Assembly: GCA_035551355.1 (NCBI GenBank)
Contig: DASZNF010000060.1
Span: 88,334 to 152,333, forward strand
Reading direction: 5' to 3'
Length of the DNA stretch: 64,000 bases
Origin: DATATV01 sp035551355
GTDB lineage: Bacteria > Actinomycetota > Actinomycetes > Mycobacteriales > Pseudonocardiaceae
In this document: piece after piece, positions 1-7,777 of the stretch
How positions within the stretch are numbered: position 1 is the stretch's first letter
How the letters are laid out: every line of letters starts with the position of its first letter
The notes under the pieces: generated by a model
The model's database searches: none
What the model was told of the DNA's origin: nothing
The model's input: only the letters and a program-made list of their open reading frames with translations
Program-made: the position numbers and the translations under genes

Positions 1-2
1 CC

Positions 3-1178
3 CAGTACACCCAGCTGTTCTACATCGGCTCGGTGTACATGGTGCCGCAGCACATCTGGGGCACCGTCAAGGATCCGTCCACCTGGAACGATTCGCAGCC
101 GGTGGGCACCGGCCCGTACAAGCTGGCCTCGTTCACCTCGCAGGGTTTCACGCTGAGCAAGGTCTCCACCTACTGGCAGCCGGTGAAGATCCCCAACGTG
201 CGGTTCCCGTCCTATGTCTCCAACACCACGGCCAGCCTGGCGCTGTCCCGAGGTGAGATCGACTGGGCGGCCAACGACATCGCCAACATCGACAAGACGT
301 TCGTGCAGGCCGATCCGCAGCACAACAAGTACTGGTTCGCCCCGGCCAACGTGGTGACCCTGCAGTTGAACACCACCCGGGCGCCGTTGAACAACGCGGC
401 GGTGCGGCGGGCGATCAGCGCGGCTGTCGACCGGGCCCAGCTGTCCGCGATCGGTGAGACCGGCTACGAGCAGGCGGCCACCTCGTCCGGCGGGCTGCTG
501 CTGGAGGGCGTCGACGACAAGTCCCTCGACTCGACGCTGAAGAACAACCTGGCGCAGAACAAGTCCCAGGTGTCCTCGATCCTCACCGGCGCCGGTTACA
601 CCCTGACCAACGGCAAGTGGTTGGACAGGAGCGGCAACGGGATCAAGTTCACTCTGGAGGACCCGTCGTCCTACTCGGACTACTTCGAGGACATCACGCT
701 GATCGCCCAGCAGCTCAACGCCCAGGGCTTCCAGGTCGGCGTGAACGGCACCACCGCGGACGCCTGGGTGGCCGACTACAACTCGGGCAACTTCGACGCC
801 ACCATCCACTGGGGCGCGCAGGGGCCCTCGCCGTACTACCAGTACGACAACTGGCTGGACTCCAACCTGTCCGCGCCGGTCGGCCAGACCGCGGCCGGTG
901 ACCAGGGCCGGTACAGCAACCCGGCGGCGCAGGCGGCGCTGGCCGAGTTCGCCAGCACCAACGACCCGACCACCCAGCAGGACGCGCTGAACAAGCTGCA
1001 GCAGATCGTGGCCACCGACGCCCCGGTCATCCCGCTGCTCTACGGCGCGGCCTGGGATGAGTACAGCACCAAGAAGTTCACCGGCTGGCCCACCAAGGAC
1101 GATCCCTACATCGACCCGGTGGCCAACACGCCGTGGGACGAGTACACCGTGCTGCACCTGACGCCGGTCTCTTCCTGA
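3..1178 (+). CDS. ABC transporter substrate-binding protein, family 5 (5' end missing)
   Basis: This is the C-terminal 391 residues of an extracellular solute-binding protein of the peptide/oligosaccharide (SBP_bac_5, DppA/OppA-like) family; the reading frame is already open at the left edge. A PQHIW motif is followed by the family hallmark PVGTGPYKL near the start of the visible part. The middle holds the usual helix with NNAAVRRAISAAVDR, and the end carries VIPLLYGAAWDEY. Family members run 500-600 residues, so about 150 N-terminal residues with the lipoprotein signal lie outside the window. The next gene is a beta-glucosidase, so a beta-glucoside or cello-oligosaccharide ligand is plausible, but this is inferred from position only. 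Any permease and ATPase genes would lie upstream. A strong hairpin follows the stop. Confidence 0.85.
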   Translation, partial: QYTQLFYIGSVYMVPQHIWGTVKDPSTWNDSQPVGTGPYKLASFTSQGFTLSKVSTYWQPVKIPNVRFPSYVSNTTASLALSRGEIDWAANDIANIDKTFVQADPQHNKYWFAPANVVTLQLNTTRAPLNNAAVRRAISAAVDRAQLSAIGETGYEQAATSSGGLLLEGVDDKSLDSTLKNNLAQNKSQVSSILTGAGYTLTNGKWLDRSGNGIKFTLEDPSSYSDYFEDITLIAQQLNAQGFQVGVNGTTADAWVADYNSGNFDATIHWGAQGPSPYYQYDNWLDSNLSAPVGQTAAGDQGRYSNPAAQAALAEFASTNDPTTQQDALNKLQQIVATDAPVIPLLYGAAWDEYSTKKFTGWPTKDDPYIDPVANTPWDEYTVLHLTPVSS

Positions 1179-1200
1179 TTCGTCGATACCGCAACGAGAT

Positions 1201-1243
1201 CGACGACTCCCGCCCGGGCGGCGATGCCCGGGCGGGAGCGTCG
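1201..1243 (+). terminator. Strong stem-loop after the solute-binding protein gene
   Basis: A perfect 13-bp stem (CTCCCGCCCGGGC at 1207-1219, complement at 1226-1238) closes a 6-base loop. It is extended by CGACG/CGTCG across one bulged A. No T-run follows, as is usual for actinomycete terminators. It separates the binding protein from the beta-glucosidase gene. Confidence 0.75.
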
Positions 1244-1268
1244 GTGCGACAACCGAAGGGGTGAACGC

Positions 1269-2726
1269 ATGACCACGCTGACCGACGTCGGCGAATCCGG
1301 CTCGCTCCAGCCCGAGCCGAAAACCCAAGCCAGACAAGGCTTTCCTGCCGGCTTCGTGTGGGGCGCGTCGACCGCGTCCTACCAGATCGAGGGCGCGGTG
1401 GCCGAGGACGGCCGCACACCGTCCATCTGGGACACGTTCGCGCACACGCCCGGCGCGGTGCGCAACGCCGACAACGGCGACATCGCCGCCGACCACTACC
1501 ACCGCTACCCCGAGGACTTCGCGCTGCTGGCCGATCTCGGCCTGACCGCCTACCGGTTCTCCGTGTCCTGGCCGCGCGTGCAGCCGCACGGCAGTGGCCC
1601 GGTCAACCAGCGCGGGCTGGACTTCTACCGGCGCCAGGTGGACGACCTGCTCGAACGCGGCATCACCCCCTACCTGACCGCGTACCACTGGGACCTGCCG
1701 CAGGAACTGGAGGACGCGGACGGCTGGGGCAACCGGGACACCGCCTACCGGTTCGGCGAGTTCGTCGAGCTGCTGGCCGGTGCGCTGGGCGACCGGGTGC
1801 ACCACTGGTCCACGGTCAACGAACCCTGGTGCTCGGCGTTCCTCGGCTACGCCTCCGGGGTGCACGCGCCGGGGCGGCGGGAGCCGGTGACCGCGCTGCG
1901 CGCCGTGCACCACCTGCTGCTCGGGCACGGCCTCGGCGTCGGCGCGTTACGCGCGAACAACCCGGAGCACGAGGTGGGGCTGACCCTCAACCTGGCCGCG
2001 GTGCGCCCGGCCGACCCGGCGGCGGACGCCGACGCGGTGCGCCGGATCGACGGCCTGGCCAACCGGATCTTCCTGGACCCGGTGTTCCACGGCCGGTATC
2101 CGGCCGACGTGCTGGCCGACACCGTGGCGACCACCGACTGGTCGTTCGTGCGGGACGCCGACCTGGCCGAGATCTCCCGGCCGATCGACGTGCTCGGGGT
2201 CAACTACTACTCGCCGATGAAGGTCGCCACCCGGTTGCCCGGCGCGGCACCGGTGCGCGAGGACGGGCACGGGGTCAGCGCGGCAACGCCGTGGATCGGC
2301 TCGGACGAGGTGGACTTCCTGCCCACGCCGGGCCCGCGCACGCTGATGGGCTGGACGGTGGACGCGGATGGGCTGACCGAGATCCTCACCCGGGTCGCCC
2401 GCGACTACCCGGGCACCCCGTTGATGGTCACCGAGAACGGCGCGGCCTACGACGACTACGTCAACCCGGTCGGCGAGGTGCACGACCCGGACCGGGTGGA
2501 CTACCTGCGTTCGCACCTGGACGCGGTGCGCCGGGCCGGGGTCGAGGGGGCCGATGTGCGCGGCTACTTCGTGTGGTCGCTGCTGGACAACTTCGAGTGG
2601 GCGTTCGGGTTTTCCAAGCGGTTCGGCATCGTGTTCGTGGACTTCGCGAGCCAGCGGCGGATTCCCAAGGACAGTGCGCGGTACTACGCGAAGGTCGCCG
2701 CGATCAACGGTGAGACCTTGGACTGA
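1269..2726 (+). CDS. GH1 family beta-glucosidase
   Basis: This 485-residue protein is a retaining glycoside hydrolase of family 1, a (beta/alpha)8 barrel that cleaves terminal beta-glucosyl residues, for example from cellobiose. The acid/base glutamate lies in TVNEPW (E185) and the nucleophile in VTENG (E389). The N-terminal FVWGASTASYQIEGA and C-terminal YFVWSLLDNFEWAFG signatures are also present, and the length is standard. There is no signal peptide, so it probably acts in the cytosol on imported sugars. I chose ATG 1269 because AAGGGG precedes it by a few bases; a longer in-frame reading from 1224 has no such site. It follows a solute-binding protein gene, and the two may serve the same sugar-uptake route despite the hairpin between them. 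Confidence 0.93.
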   Translation: MTTLTDVGESGSLQPEPKTQARQGFPAGFVWGASTASYQIEGAVAEDGRTPSIWDTFAHTPGAVRNADNGDIAADHYHRYPEDFALLADLGLTAYRFSVSWPRVQPHGSGPVNQRGLDFYRRQVDDLLERGITPYLTAYHWDLPQELEDADGWGNRDTAYRFGEFVELLAGALGDRVHHWSTVNEPWCSAFLGYASGVHAPGRREPVTALRAVHHLLLGHGLGVGALRANNPEHEVGLTLNLAAVRPADPAADADAVRRIDGLANRIFLDPVFHGRYPADVLADTVATTDWSFVRDADLAEISRPIDVLGVNYYSPMKVATRLPGAAPVREDGHGVSAATPWIGSDEVDFLPTPGPRTLMGWTVDADGLTEILTRVARDYPGTPLMVTENGAAYDDYVNPVGEVHDPDRVDYLRSHLDAVRRAGVEGADVRGYFVWSLLDNFEWAFGFSKRFGIVFVDFASQRRIPKDSARYYAKVAAINGETLD

Positions 2727-2783
2727 GAGAGCTTCTGACACGATGGCGTCGCGAGCCGGGCAGTCATCGTGTCAGGAGCTCTC
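2727..2783. terminator. Long imperfect hairpin between convergent genes
   Basis: Nineteen bases at 2727-2745 pair with 2765-2783 with a single G-U type mismatch, around a 19-base loop. It starts directly after the beta-glucosidase stop and faces the end of the minus-strand MarR gene, so it may end transcription from both sides. Confidence 0.75.
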
Positions 2784-2784
2784 C

Positions 2785-2814
2785 GGCGCGGGCGGTTGAG
2801 CCGCCGCCCGCGCC
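2785..2814. terminator. Second hairpin before the MarR gene end
   Basis: GGCGCGGGCGG (2785-2795) pairs perfectly with CCGCCCGCGCC (2804-2814) around an 8-base loop. Placed 15 bases beyond the MarR stop, it most likely terminates the minus-strand transcript. Confidence 0.65.
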
Positions 2815-2829
2815 GCCCGGTCGAGAAGG

Positions 2830-3336
2830 TCAGCTGGCGGACTGGGTGATGATCGGGTCGGCGCAGCCGGTGGCGCGCGCGATGGACTCGTTGAGCTTGC
2901 CCAGCAACCGGCCGAGCGCGTTGCGGTCCTCGGAGTTCCAGTCCCGGGTGACCGCGTCCAGGTTGCCCCGGCGCACCTTGCGCATGTGCCGCATGAGCTC
3001 CCGGCCCGCGGCGGTCGGGCTGATGATGCAGGAGCGCCGGTCGCCCGGGTTGGTCTTGCGCTCCACCAGGCCGAGGTCCTTCATCGCGGAGACCTGCCTG
3101 GTCACCGTGGACCCGTCCAGTCCCACCGTGTTGGCGATGGTGTTGATGCTGGCCGGGCCGATCCGTTCCAGGGTGCGCAGCAGCAGGTAACCGGCGCGGT
3201 CCAGGCCGAGGTCGAATTCCGCGGACCGTCCCAGCAGGGCGATGCTGCGCGCCAGGCGGGTCACCTCTGTCTCGATGAGATCGACGGCGTCGCTCGACGG
3301 GGAGTGATCAAAACCTCGCACGTGAGCCACGGTCAA
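2830..3336 (-). CDS. MarR family transcriptional regulator
   Basis: This 168-residue winged-helix protein has the MarR layout: a dimerisation helix (about 15-40), a helix-turn-helix around INTIANTVGLDGSTVTRQVSAM, and the wing motif RKTNPGDRRSCIISPT, whose DRR is typical of the family. Such proteins bind palindromic DNA as dimers and are often released by phenolic or lipid ligands. The start is uncertain: TTG 3336 lies 4 bases after AAGGG, while the in-frame GTG at 3330 lies 10 bases after it. The gene is divergent from the hopanoid operon. Its own promoter region contains two overlapping palindromes, which suggests autoregulation. One of these recurs upstream of the glycosyltransferase/acyltransferase gene at 16.3 kb. 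Confidence 0.88.
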   Translation of the reverse strand: MTVAHVRGFDHSPSSDAVDLIETEVTRLARSIALLGRSAEFDLGLDRAGYLLLRTLERIGPASINTIANTVGLDGSTVTRQVSAMKDLGLVERKTNPGDRRSCIISPTAAGRELMRHMRKVRRGNLDAVTRDWNSEDRNALGRLLGKLNESIARATGCADPIITQSAS

Positions 3337-3373
3337 CCCACCCTTCTGGGACTTCCACCCTCGTTGGTCTACG

Positions 3374-3399
3374 TGTACGGTACAGGCATATTACCTGTA
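3374..3399 (-). promoter_or_regulatory. Overlapping palindromes and -10 box upstream of the MarR gene
   Basis: Two palindromes overlap here: TGTACGGTACAG (3374-3385) and TACAGG-N7-CCTGTA (3381-3399). Read on the minus strand, the second contains TAATAT, a good -10 hexamer (3393-3388) that would start transcription near 3381, about 45 bases before the gene. Repression by the gene's own product is the simplest reading. The rest of the 3337-3622 gap shows no gene. A promoter for hpnC must lie in it, but I cannot place it with confidence. Confidence 0.5.
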
Positions 3400-3622
3400 T
3401 CGCGCAGCGGTCTCCGTGCTGAATTGGCAGGTGATGACGATAGACGGACCGGTTGCTGCCCCACTCATGGCGACCGTCGGCAGGCGCGGGGAGACATGCC
3501 AAAACTCCGCGAACCCCTTCGGCGATCGCCGCTGACGCCTCACCCGATAGGGCCTTCGGACTGCGATAGTCGATCAAGCCCTGCACGATGAGTGCCTTGT
3601 GCGACAGACGTGGAGGTTCTCG

Positions 3623-4555
3623 GTGGTTTCGGCACGTTGGAACGTATGCCGCGAGTGGTCAACCGCCGTGGCTCGCCGCTTCCTGACCGCCTCCCAGCGC
3701 GATGAGACGAATTTATCTCAGCGTACCACGGATTCCGACCCGGCCGACCGGGCCGGCGGCGAGAATTTCTCCGTCGCCGCACGCCTGCTACCTGGCGGAA
3801 TCCGCCGCCACCTGATGGCCGTGTACACCTTCGCCCGGTTGGTGGACGACATCGGCGACGAGGCGAGCGGCAACCGCAATGCCCTGCTGGACGAGGTTTC
3901 CGACGACCTGGATCGCATCTACGCCGGACACCCGCCGCGGCGCGCGACACTACATGACCTTCGCCTCACCATTCAGTCCTGTGGCATGCCAAGGGAACCG
4001 TTCGCCGCGCTGATCGAGGCCAACCGGCGCGACCAGGTGGTGCACCGCTACACCAGCTACGCCGAACTGCTGGAGTACTGCGAACTGTCCGCGAACCCGG
4101 TGGGGCACCTGGTGCTCTACGTGTTCGGGCAGTACAGCCCCGCGCGGCGCGCGCTGTCGGACCGGATCTGCACCGCGCTGCAGATCCTGGAGCACTGCCA
4201 GGACGTGGTGGAGGATCTCAACAACGGCCGGATCTACCTGCCCGCCGAGGACCTGGAGCGGTTCGCGGTCGCCGAGACCGAGCTGAAGTCGCCGCCGGCC
4301 ACCGCCGCGGTGCGCGGGCTGCTGGCCTTCGAGACCCAGCGCGCGCTACGCCTGCTGGAGGCGGGAAAACCGTTGGTGGCCGGCCTGCGCGGCCCGGCGA
4401 AGCTGGCTGTCTCCGGCTACCTGGCCGGCGGGCTGGCCACCGCCAAGGCCATCGCCGACGCCCGCTACGACGTGCTGGGTGGACCACCCAAACCCGGCAA
4501 GGCCAGCACCCTCAAGGAATGGACCAGATTGCTCACCGCCGGAGGCGCACGGTGA
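3623..4555 (+). CDS. hpnC: Squalene synthase HpnC (hydroxysqualene synthase)
   Basis: HpnC converts presqualene diphosphate to hydroxysqualene in the HpnCDE route from farnesyl diphosphate to squalene. The 310-residue protein has the two aspartate-rich regions of head-to-head prenyl synthases: VDDIGDE at about 74-80 and HCQDVVEDLNNGRIYLP at about 191-207. The typical HpnC opening ENFSVAARLLP and RRHLMAVYTFARLVDD are also seen. GTG 3623 was chosen because GGAGG ends 6 bases before it; upstream in-frame codons have no such site. It is the first gene of the hopanoid operon and overlaps hpnD by 4 bases. The second motif reads QDVVED where the partner enzyme has RDVLED, a difference usual between HpnC and HpnD. 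Confidence 0.92.
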   Translation: MVSARWNVCREWSTAVARRFLTASQRDETNLSQRTTDSDPADRAGGENFSVAARLLPGGIRRHLMAVYTFARLVDDIGDEASGNRNALLDEVSDDLDRIYAGHPPRRATLHDLRLTIQSCGMPREPFAALIEANRRDQVVHRYTSYAELLEYCELSANPVGHLVLYVFGQYSPARRALSDRICTALQILEHCQDVVEDLNNGRIYLPAEDLERFAVAETELKSPPATAAVRGLLAFETQRALRLLEAGKPLVAGLRGPAKLAVSGYLAGGLATAKAIADARYDVLGGPPKPGKASTLKEWTRLLTAGGAR

Positions 4556-5409
4556 ACGTGGCGGACGCGTACGCGGAGTGCGAGCGCATCACCACCCAGC
4601 AGGCTCGCAACTTCTCTTACGGCATCAAGCTTCTCTCGACACCCAGACGGGCCGCGCTGTCGGCGGTCTACGCCTTCGCCCGTCGGGTGGACGACATCGG
4701 TGACAGCGCGGATCCAGCCCAGGAACGGTTGCGCGGACTGACCGAAGTACGTGCGCAACTGCACACTCTGGACCAGCCCGGCGATGACCCGGTGCTGATC
4801 GCGCTGGCCGACACCGCCCAGCGCACCGCACTGCCGGTCCCCGCGTTCGACGAGCTGATCGACGGCTGTGAGGACGATGTGCGCGGGGTCAGCTACGCCA
4901 CCTTCGACGATCTGCGCCACTACTGCCGGTGCGTCGCCGGGTCCATCGGCCGGCTCTCGCTGGGCGTTTTCGGTTGCCACGACCGGGAAACCGCCGCGCC
5001 GCTGGCCGACGCGCTCGGGGTCGCCCTGCAACTGACCAACATCCTGCGCGATGTGCTGGAGGACCGCGGCAACGGCCGGATCTATCTGCCGGCCGAGGAT
5101 CTGGCCCAGTTCGGCTGCACCTTCGAGCTGGACGAGCGGGGCCGGTTCACCGACGACGAGGATGCGCTGACCGCGCTGATCGAGTTCGAGGCGGCCCGCG
5201 CGCAGGACTGGTACGACACCGGGCTGCGGCTGCTGCCCGTGTTGGACGGTCGCAGCCGGGCCTGTTGCGCGGCCATGGCCGGGATCTACCAGCGGCTGCT
5301 GGAACGGATCATGGCCCGGCCCTGGCTGGTGCTGGCCTCCCGGATGTCCCTGCCCGGCTGGGAAAAAGCCTCGGTCGCGGTGCGCTCGCTGGCCGGAGCG
5401 GCCCGATGA
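4552..5409 (+). CDS. hpnD: Presqualene diphosphate synthase HpnD
   Basis: HpnD condenses two farnesyl diphosphates to presqualene diphosphate, the first step of the HpnCDE squalene route. The 285-residue protein shows VDDIGDS (D47, D48) and TNILRDVLEDRGNGRIYLP (D167, D171), the two Mg-diphosphate binding motifs, plus the family start ARNFSYGIKLL. The start GTG 4552 overlaps the hpnC stop (GTGA) and has GGAGG at 4541-4545. A longer frame beginning at 4519 would read through hpnC and has no support. HpnC and HpnD are paralogues, and here they are adjacent and translationally coupled. The next gene overlaps by 4 bases. Confidence 0.94.
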   Translation: MNVADAYAECERITTQQARNFSYGIKLLSTPRRAALSAVYAFARRVDDIGDSADPAQERLRGLTEVRAQLHTLDQPGDDPVLIALADTAQRTALPVPAFDELIDGCEDDVRGVSYATFDDLRHYCRCVAGSIGRLSLGVFGCHDRETAAPLADALGVALQLTNILRDVLEDRGNGRIYLPAEDLAQFGCTFELDERGRFTDDEDALTALIEFEAARAQDWYDTGLRLLPVLDGRSRACCAAMAGIYQRLLERIMARPWLVLASRMSLPGWEKASVAVRSLAGAAR

Positions 5410-6752
5410 GCCGGCACGTCGTGGTGATCGGCGGCGGACTGGCCGGACTGGCCGCGGCCTGCGAGCTGGCCGGCACCGGACACCGCGTCACCCTGCTGGA
5501 GGCCCGGGCCCGGCTGGGAGGGGCGACCTTCTCCTTCGACCGCGACGGGCTGGCCGTGGACAACGGTCAGCACGTGTTGTTGCGCTGCTACACCGAATAC
5601 CGCGCGTTCCTGGACCGGATCGGGATGGGCGGGCAGATCGCCATGCAGGACCGGTTCCGGGTGCCGGTGCTCAGCGTGACCGGCAAACGGGGCGAGCTGT
5701 TCCGCACCGGCGGGCTGCCCGCGCCGCTGCACCTGGCGGCCAGCCTGTCCGGCTACGGACTGCTCGGCGCGGGGGACCGGGCCCGGGTGCTGCTGGCCGC
5801 GGCGCTGCTGCGCGGCGTCGACCCGGCCGATCCGCGCACCGACGAACGCAGCTTCGCCGACTGGCTCACCAAGCACGGGCAGCGGCGCGCCTCGATCGAG
5901 GCGCTGTGGGACCTGATCACCGTGGCGGCGTTGAACACCGACGCCGCGCACGCCTCGCTTGCCTTGTGCGCCATGGTGTTCCGCACCGCGCTGTTGCAGC
6001 ACGCGGACGCCGCGGACATCGGCGTGCCCAAACTGCCACTGGGGAAACTGCACGGCGAGGCCGCCGCCGACCACCTCCGGGCGGCCGGTGCCGAGGTGCT
6101 GACGCGCACCCCGGCCCGGGCGATCCGGGTTGCCGGACAGGGCTTCGAGATCGACCTGGACGGGCGCACCCTCACCGCGGACGGGGTGGTGCTGGCCGTC
6201 ACCCCGGAGGCGGCCGCGGAGATCCTGCCGGCGGACGCGATTCCCGATCCGGAGCGGCTGACCAACCTCGGCGGCGCGCCGATCGTCAACGTGCACGCGG
6301 TCTACGACCGGAAGGTCTGCCCGGACGAGTTCGTCGCGGTGGTCGGCTCGCCGGTGCAGTGGGTGTTCGACCGGTCGGCGATTTCCGGTGTGCCGCAAGG
6401 GCAGTACCTCGCGGTGTCGTTGTCCGCGGCCGAGCAGTGGATCGACCGGCCGACCGCGGAGCTGCGCGAGGTCTTCCTGCCCGAACTGGCCCGGCTGTTC
6501 CCCGCGGCGAAGTCCGCGACCACCACCAGGTTCTTCGTCACCCGCGAACGGCGGGCGACGTTCCGGCAGACGCCGGGAAGCGGTCGGCTTCGACCGGTGG
6601 CGCGCACCCGGCTGCCCGGGTGTGTGCTGGCCGGCGCGTGGACCGCGACCGGTTGGCCCGACACGATGGAGGGTGCGGTGCGAAGCGGAAACGAAGCGGC
6701 GCGAGTGGTCCGGGCGCAACTGGCGCACGCGACCGTCGGGAGCCCGGCATGA
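5406..6752 (+). CDS. hpnE: Squalene-associated FAD-dependent desaturase/reductase HpnE
   Basis: HpnE is a flavoprotein that reduces hydroxysqualene to squalene, completing the HpnCDE path. The 448-residue protein begins with a Rossmann FAD-binding stretch, VVVIGGGLAGLAAA (glycines at 9, 10, 11 and 14), followed by LLEARARLGG, the ribose-binding glutamate region. It ends with the amine-oxidase-type flavin motif GAWTATGWPDTMEGAVRSG. Length and motifs fit the family. The ATG overlaps the hpnD stop (ATGA), and the stop overlaps the start of the polyprenyl synthase gene, so expression is coupled on both sides. Confidence 0.93.
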   Translation: MSRHVVVIGGGLAGLAAACELAGTGHRVTLLEARARLGGATFSFDRDGLAVDNGQHVLLRCYTEYRAFLDRIGMGGQIAMQDRFRVPVLSVTGKRGELFRTGGLPAPLHLAASLSGYGLLGAGDRARVLLAAALLRGVDPADPRTDERSFADWLTKHGQRRASIEALWDLITVAALNTDAAHASLALCAMVFRTALLQHADAADIGVPKLPLGKLHGEAAADHLRAAGAEVLTRTPARAIRVAGQGFEIDLDGRTLTADGVVLAVTPEAAAEILPADAIPDPERLTNLGGAPIVNVHAVYDRKVCPDEFVAVVGSPVQWVFDRSAISGVPQGQYLAVSLSAAEQWIDRPTAELREVFLPELARLFPAAKSATTTRFFVTRERRATFRQTPGSGRLRPVARTRLPGCVLAGAWTATGWPDTMEGAVRSGNEAARVVRAQLAHATVGSPA

Positions 6753-7777
6753 CCGCCATGCTGCCTGCGGAGATCGCCGCGGCCAGGGATCTGGTCGAAC
6801 CGGCCCTGCGCAGGGCGGTGGACGAGCTGACCGGCACGATGCGCACCATTTCCCGGTACCACCTGGGCTGGGCTGATGCCGACGGGGTGGACGTCGCGGG
6901 CGGTGGGGGCGGCAAGGCGCTGCGCCCGGCGCTGACCCTGCTGGCCGCGCAGGCGGCCGGGGCCACCAGCCCGGACCTGGCCGTGCCGGCCGCGGTCGCG
7001 GTGGAGCTGGTGCACAACTTCTCGTTGCTGCACGACGATGTGATGGACCGGGACACCGAACGGCGCCACCGGCCCACCGCGTGGACCGTGTTCGGGGTGC
7101 CCGCGGCCATCCTGGCCGGGGACGCGATGCTCACCCTGGCCGTGGAAACCGCGCGCCGGGGCAGCCAGGTGACGGTGGCCGGTGAGGTGGTGGGCTGTCT
7201 CAACGAGGCGGTGCAGGACCTGATCGTGGGCCAGTCGCTGGACGTGGAGTTCGAGCGCCGCAGCGATGTCACGCTGACCGAGTGCCTGGCCATGGAGGCG
7301 GGCAAGACCGGCGCGCTGATGCGGTGTTCCACCGCGGTCGGCGCGATCGCGATCGGCGCGCCCACCCGCACCGTGCGCATCCTGGCCGAGTTCGGCGAGC
7401 ACCTGGGCATGGCCTTCCAGTTCGTGGACGACCTGCTGGGCATCTGGGGCGCGCCCGCGGTGACCGGCAAGCCGGCGCTGGCCGATCTGCGCAGCCGCAA
7501 GAAGTCCGTGCCCGTCCTGGCCGCGCTGAACTCGCAAACCGAAGCGGGACAACGACTTCACGAGCTGTACTTCGCCCCGGACGCGACCGACGACGACCGG
7601 AGCCTGGCGCTGATGGCCGATCTGGTCGAGCAGGCCGGCGGTCTGAACTGGACCGAACAGGCCGCGGCCGAGCACATCGAGCAGGCTGGCGCCTGCCTGG
7701 ACGAGCTGGCCGCGCCCGAACCGGTGTCCAACGCGTTGCTGGCCACCGCGATGTTCGTCACCAGGAGGGATCGATGA
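6749..7777 (+). CDS. Polyprenyl (farnesyl/geranylgeranyl) diphosphate synthase
   Basis: This trans-prenyltransferase elongates DMAPP/GPP with IPP. In a hopanoid operon its expected product is farnesyl diphosphate for HpnD. The 342-residue chain shows the isoprenyl synthase features GGKALRPALTLLAAQAAG, first aspartate motif HDDVMD (D96, D97, D100) and RRHRPTAW. The second motif is FVDDLLGIWG (D227, D228), so the third aspartate of the usual DDxxD is replaced by glycine. That variant is common among actinobacterial members, so activity is still expected, but the chain length made cannot be read from sequence. The ATG overlaps hpnE by 4 bases. GGAGG lies 7 bases before the following shc start. 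Confidence 0.9.
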   Translation: MTAMLPAEIAAARDLVEPALRRAVDELTGTMRTISRYHLGWADADGVDVAGGGGGKALRPALTLLAAQAAGATSPDLAVPAAVAVELVHNFSLLHDDVMDRDTERRHRPTAWTVFGVPAAILAGDAMLTLAVETARRGSQVTVAGEVVGCLNEAVQDLIVGQSLDVEFERRSDVTLTECLAMEAGKTGALMRCSTAVGAIAIGAPTRTVRILAEFGEHLGMAFQFVDDLLGIWGAPAVTGKPALADLRSRKKSVPVLAALNSQTEAGQRLHELYFAPDATDDDRSLALMADLVEQAGGLNWTEQAAAEHIEQAGACLDELAAPEPVSNALLATAMFVTRRDR

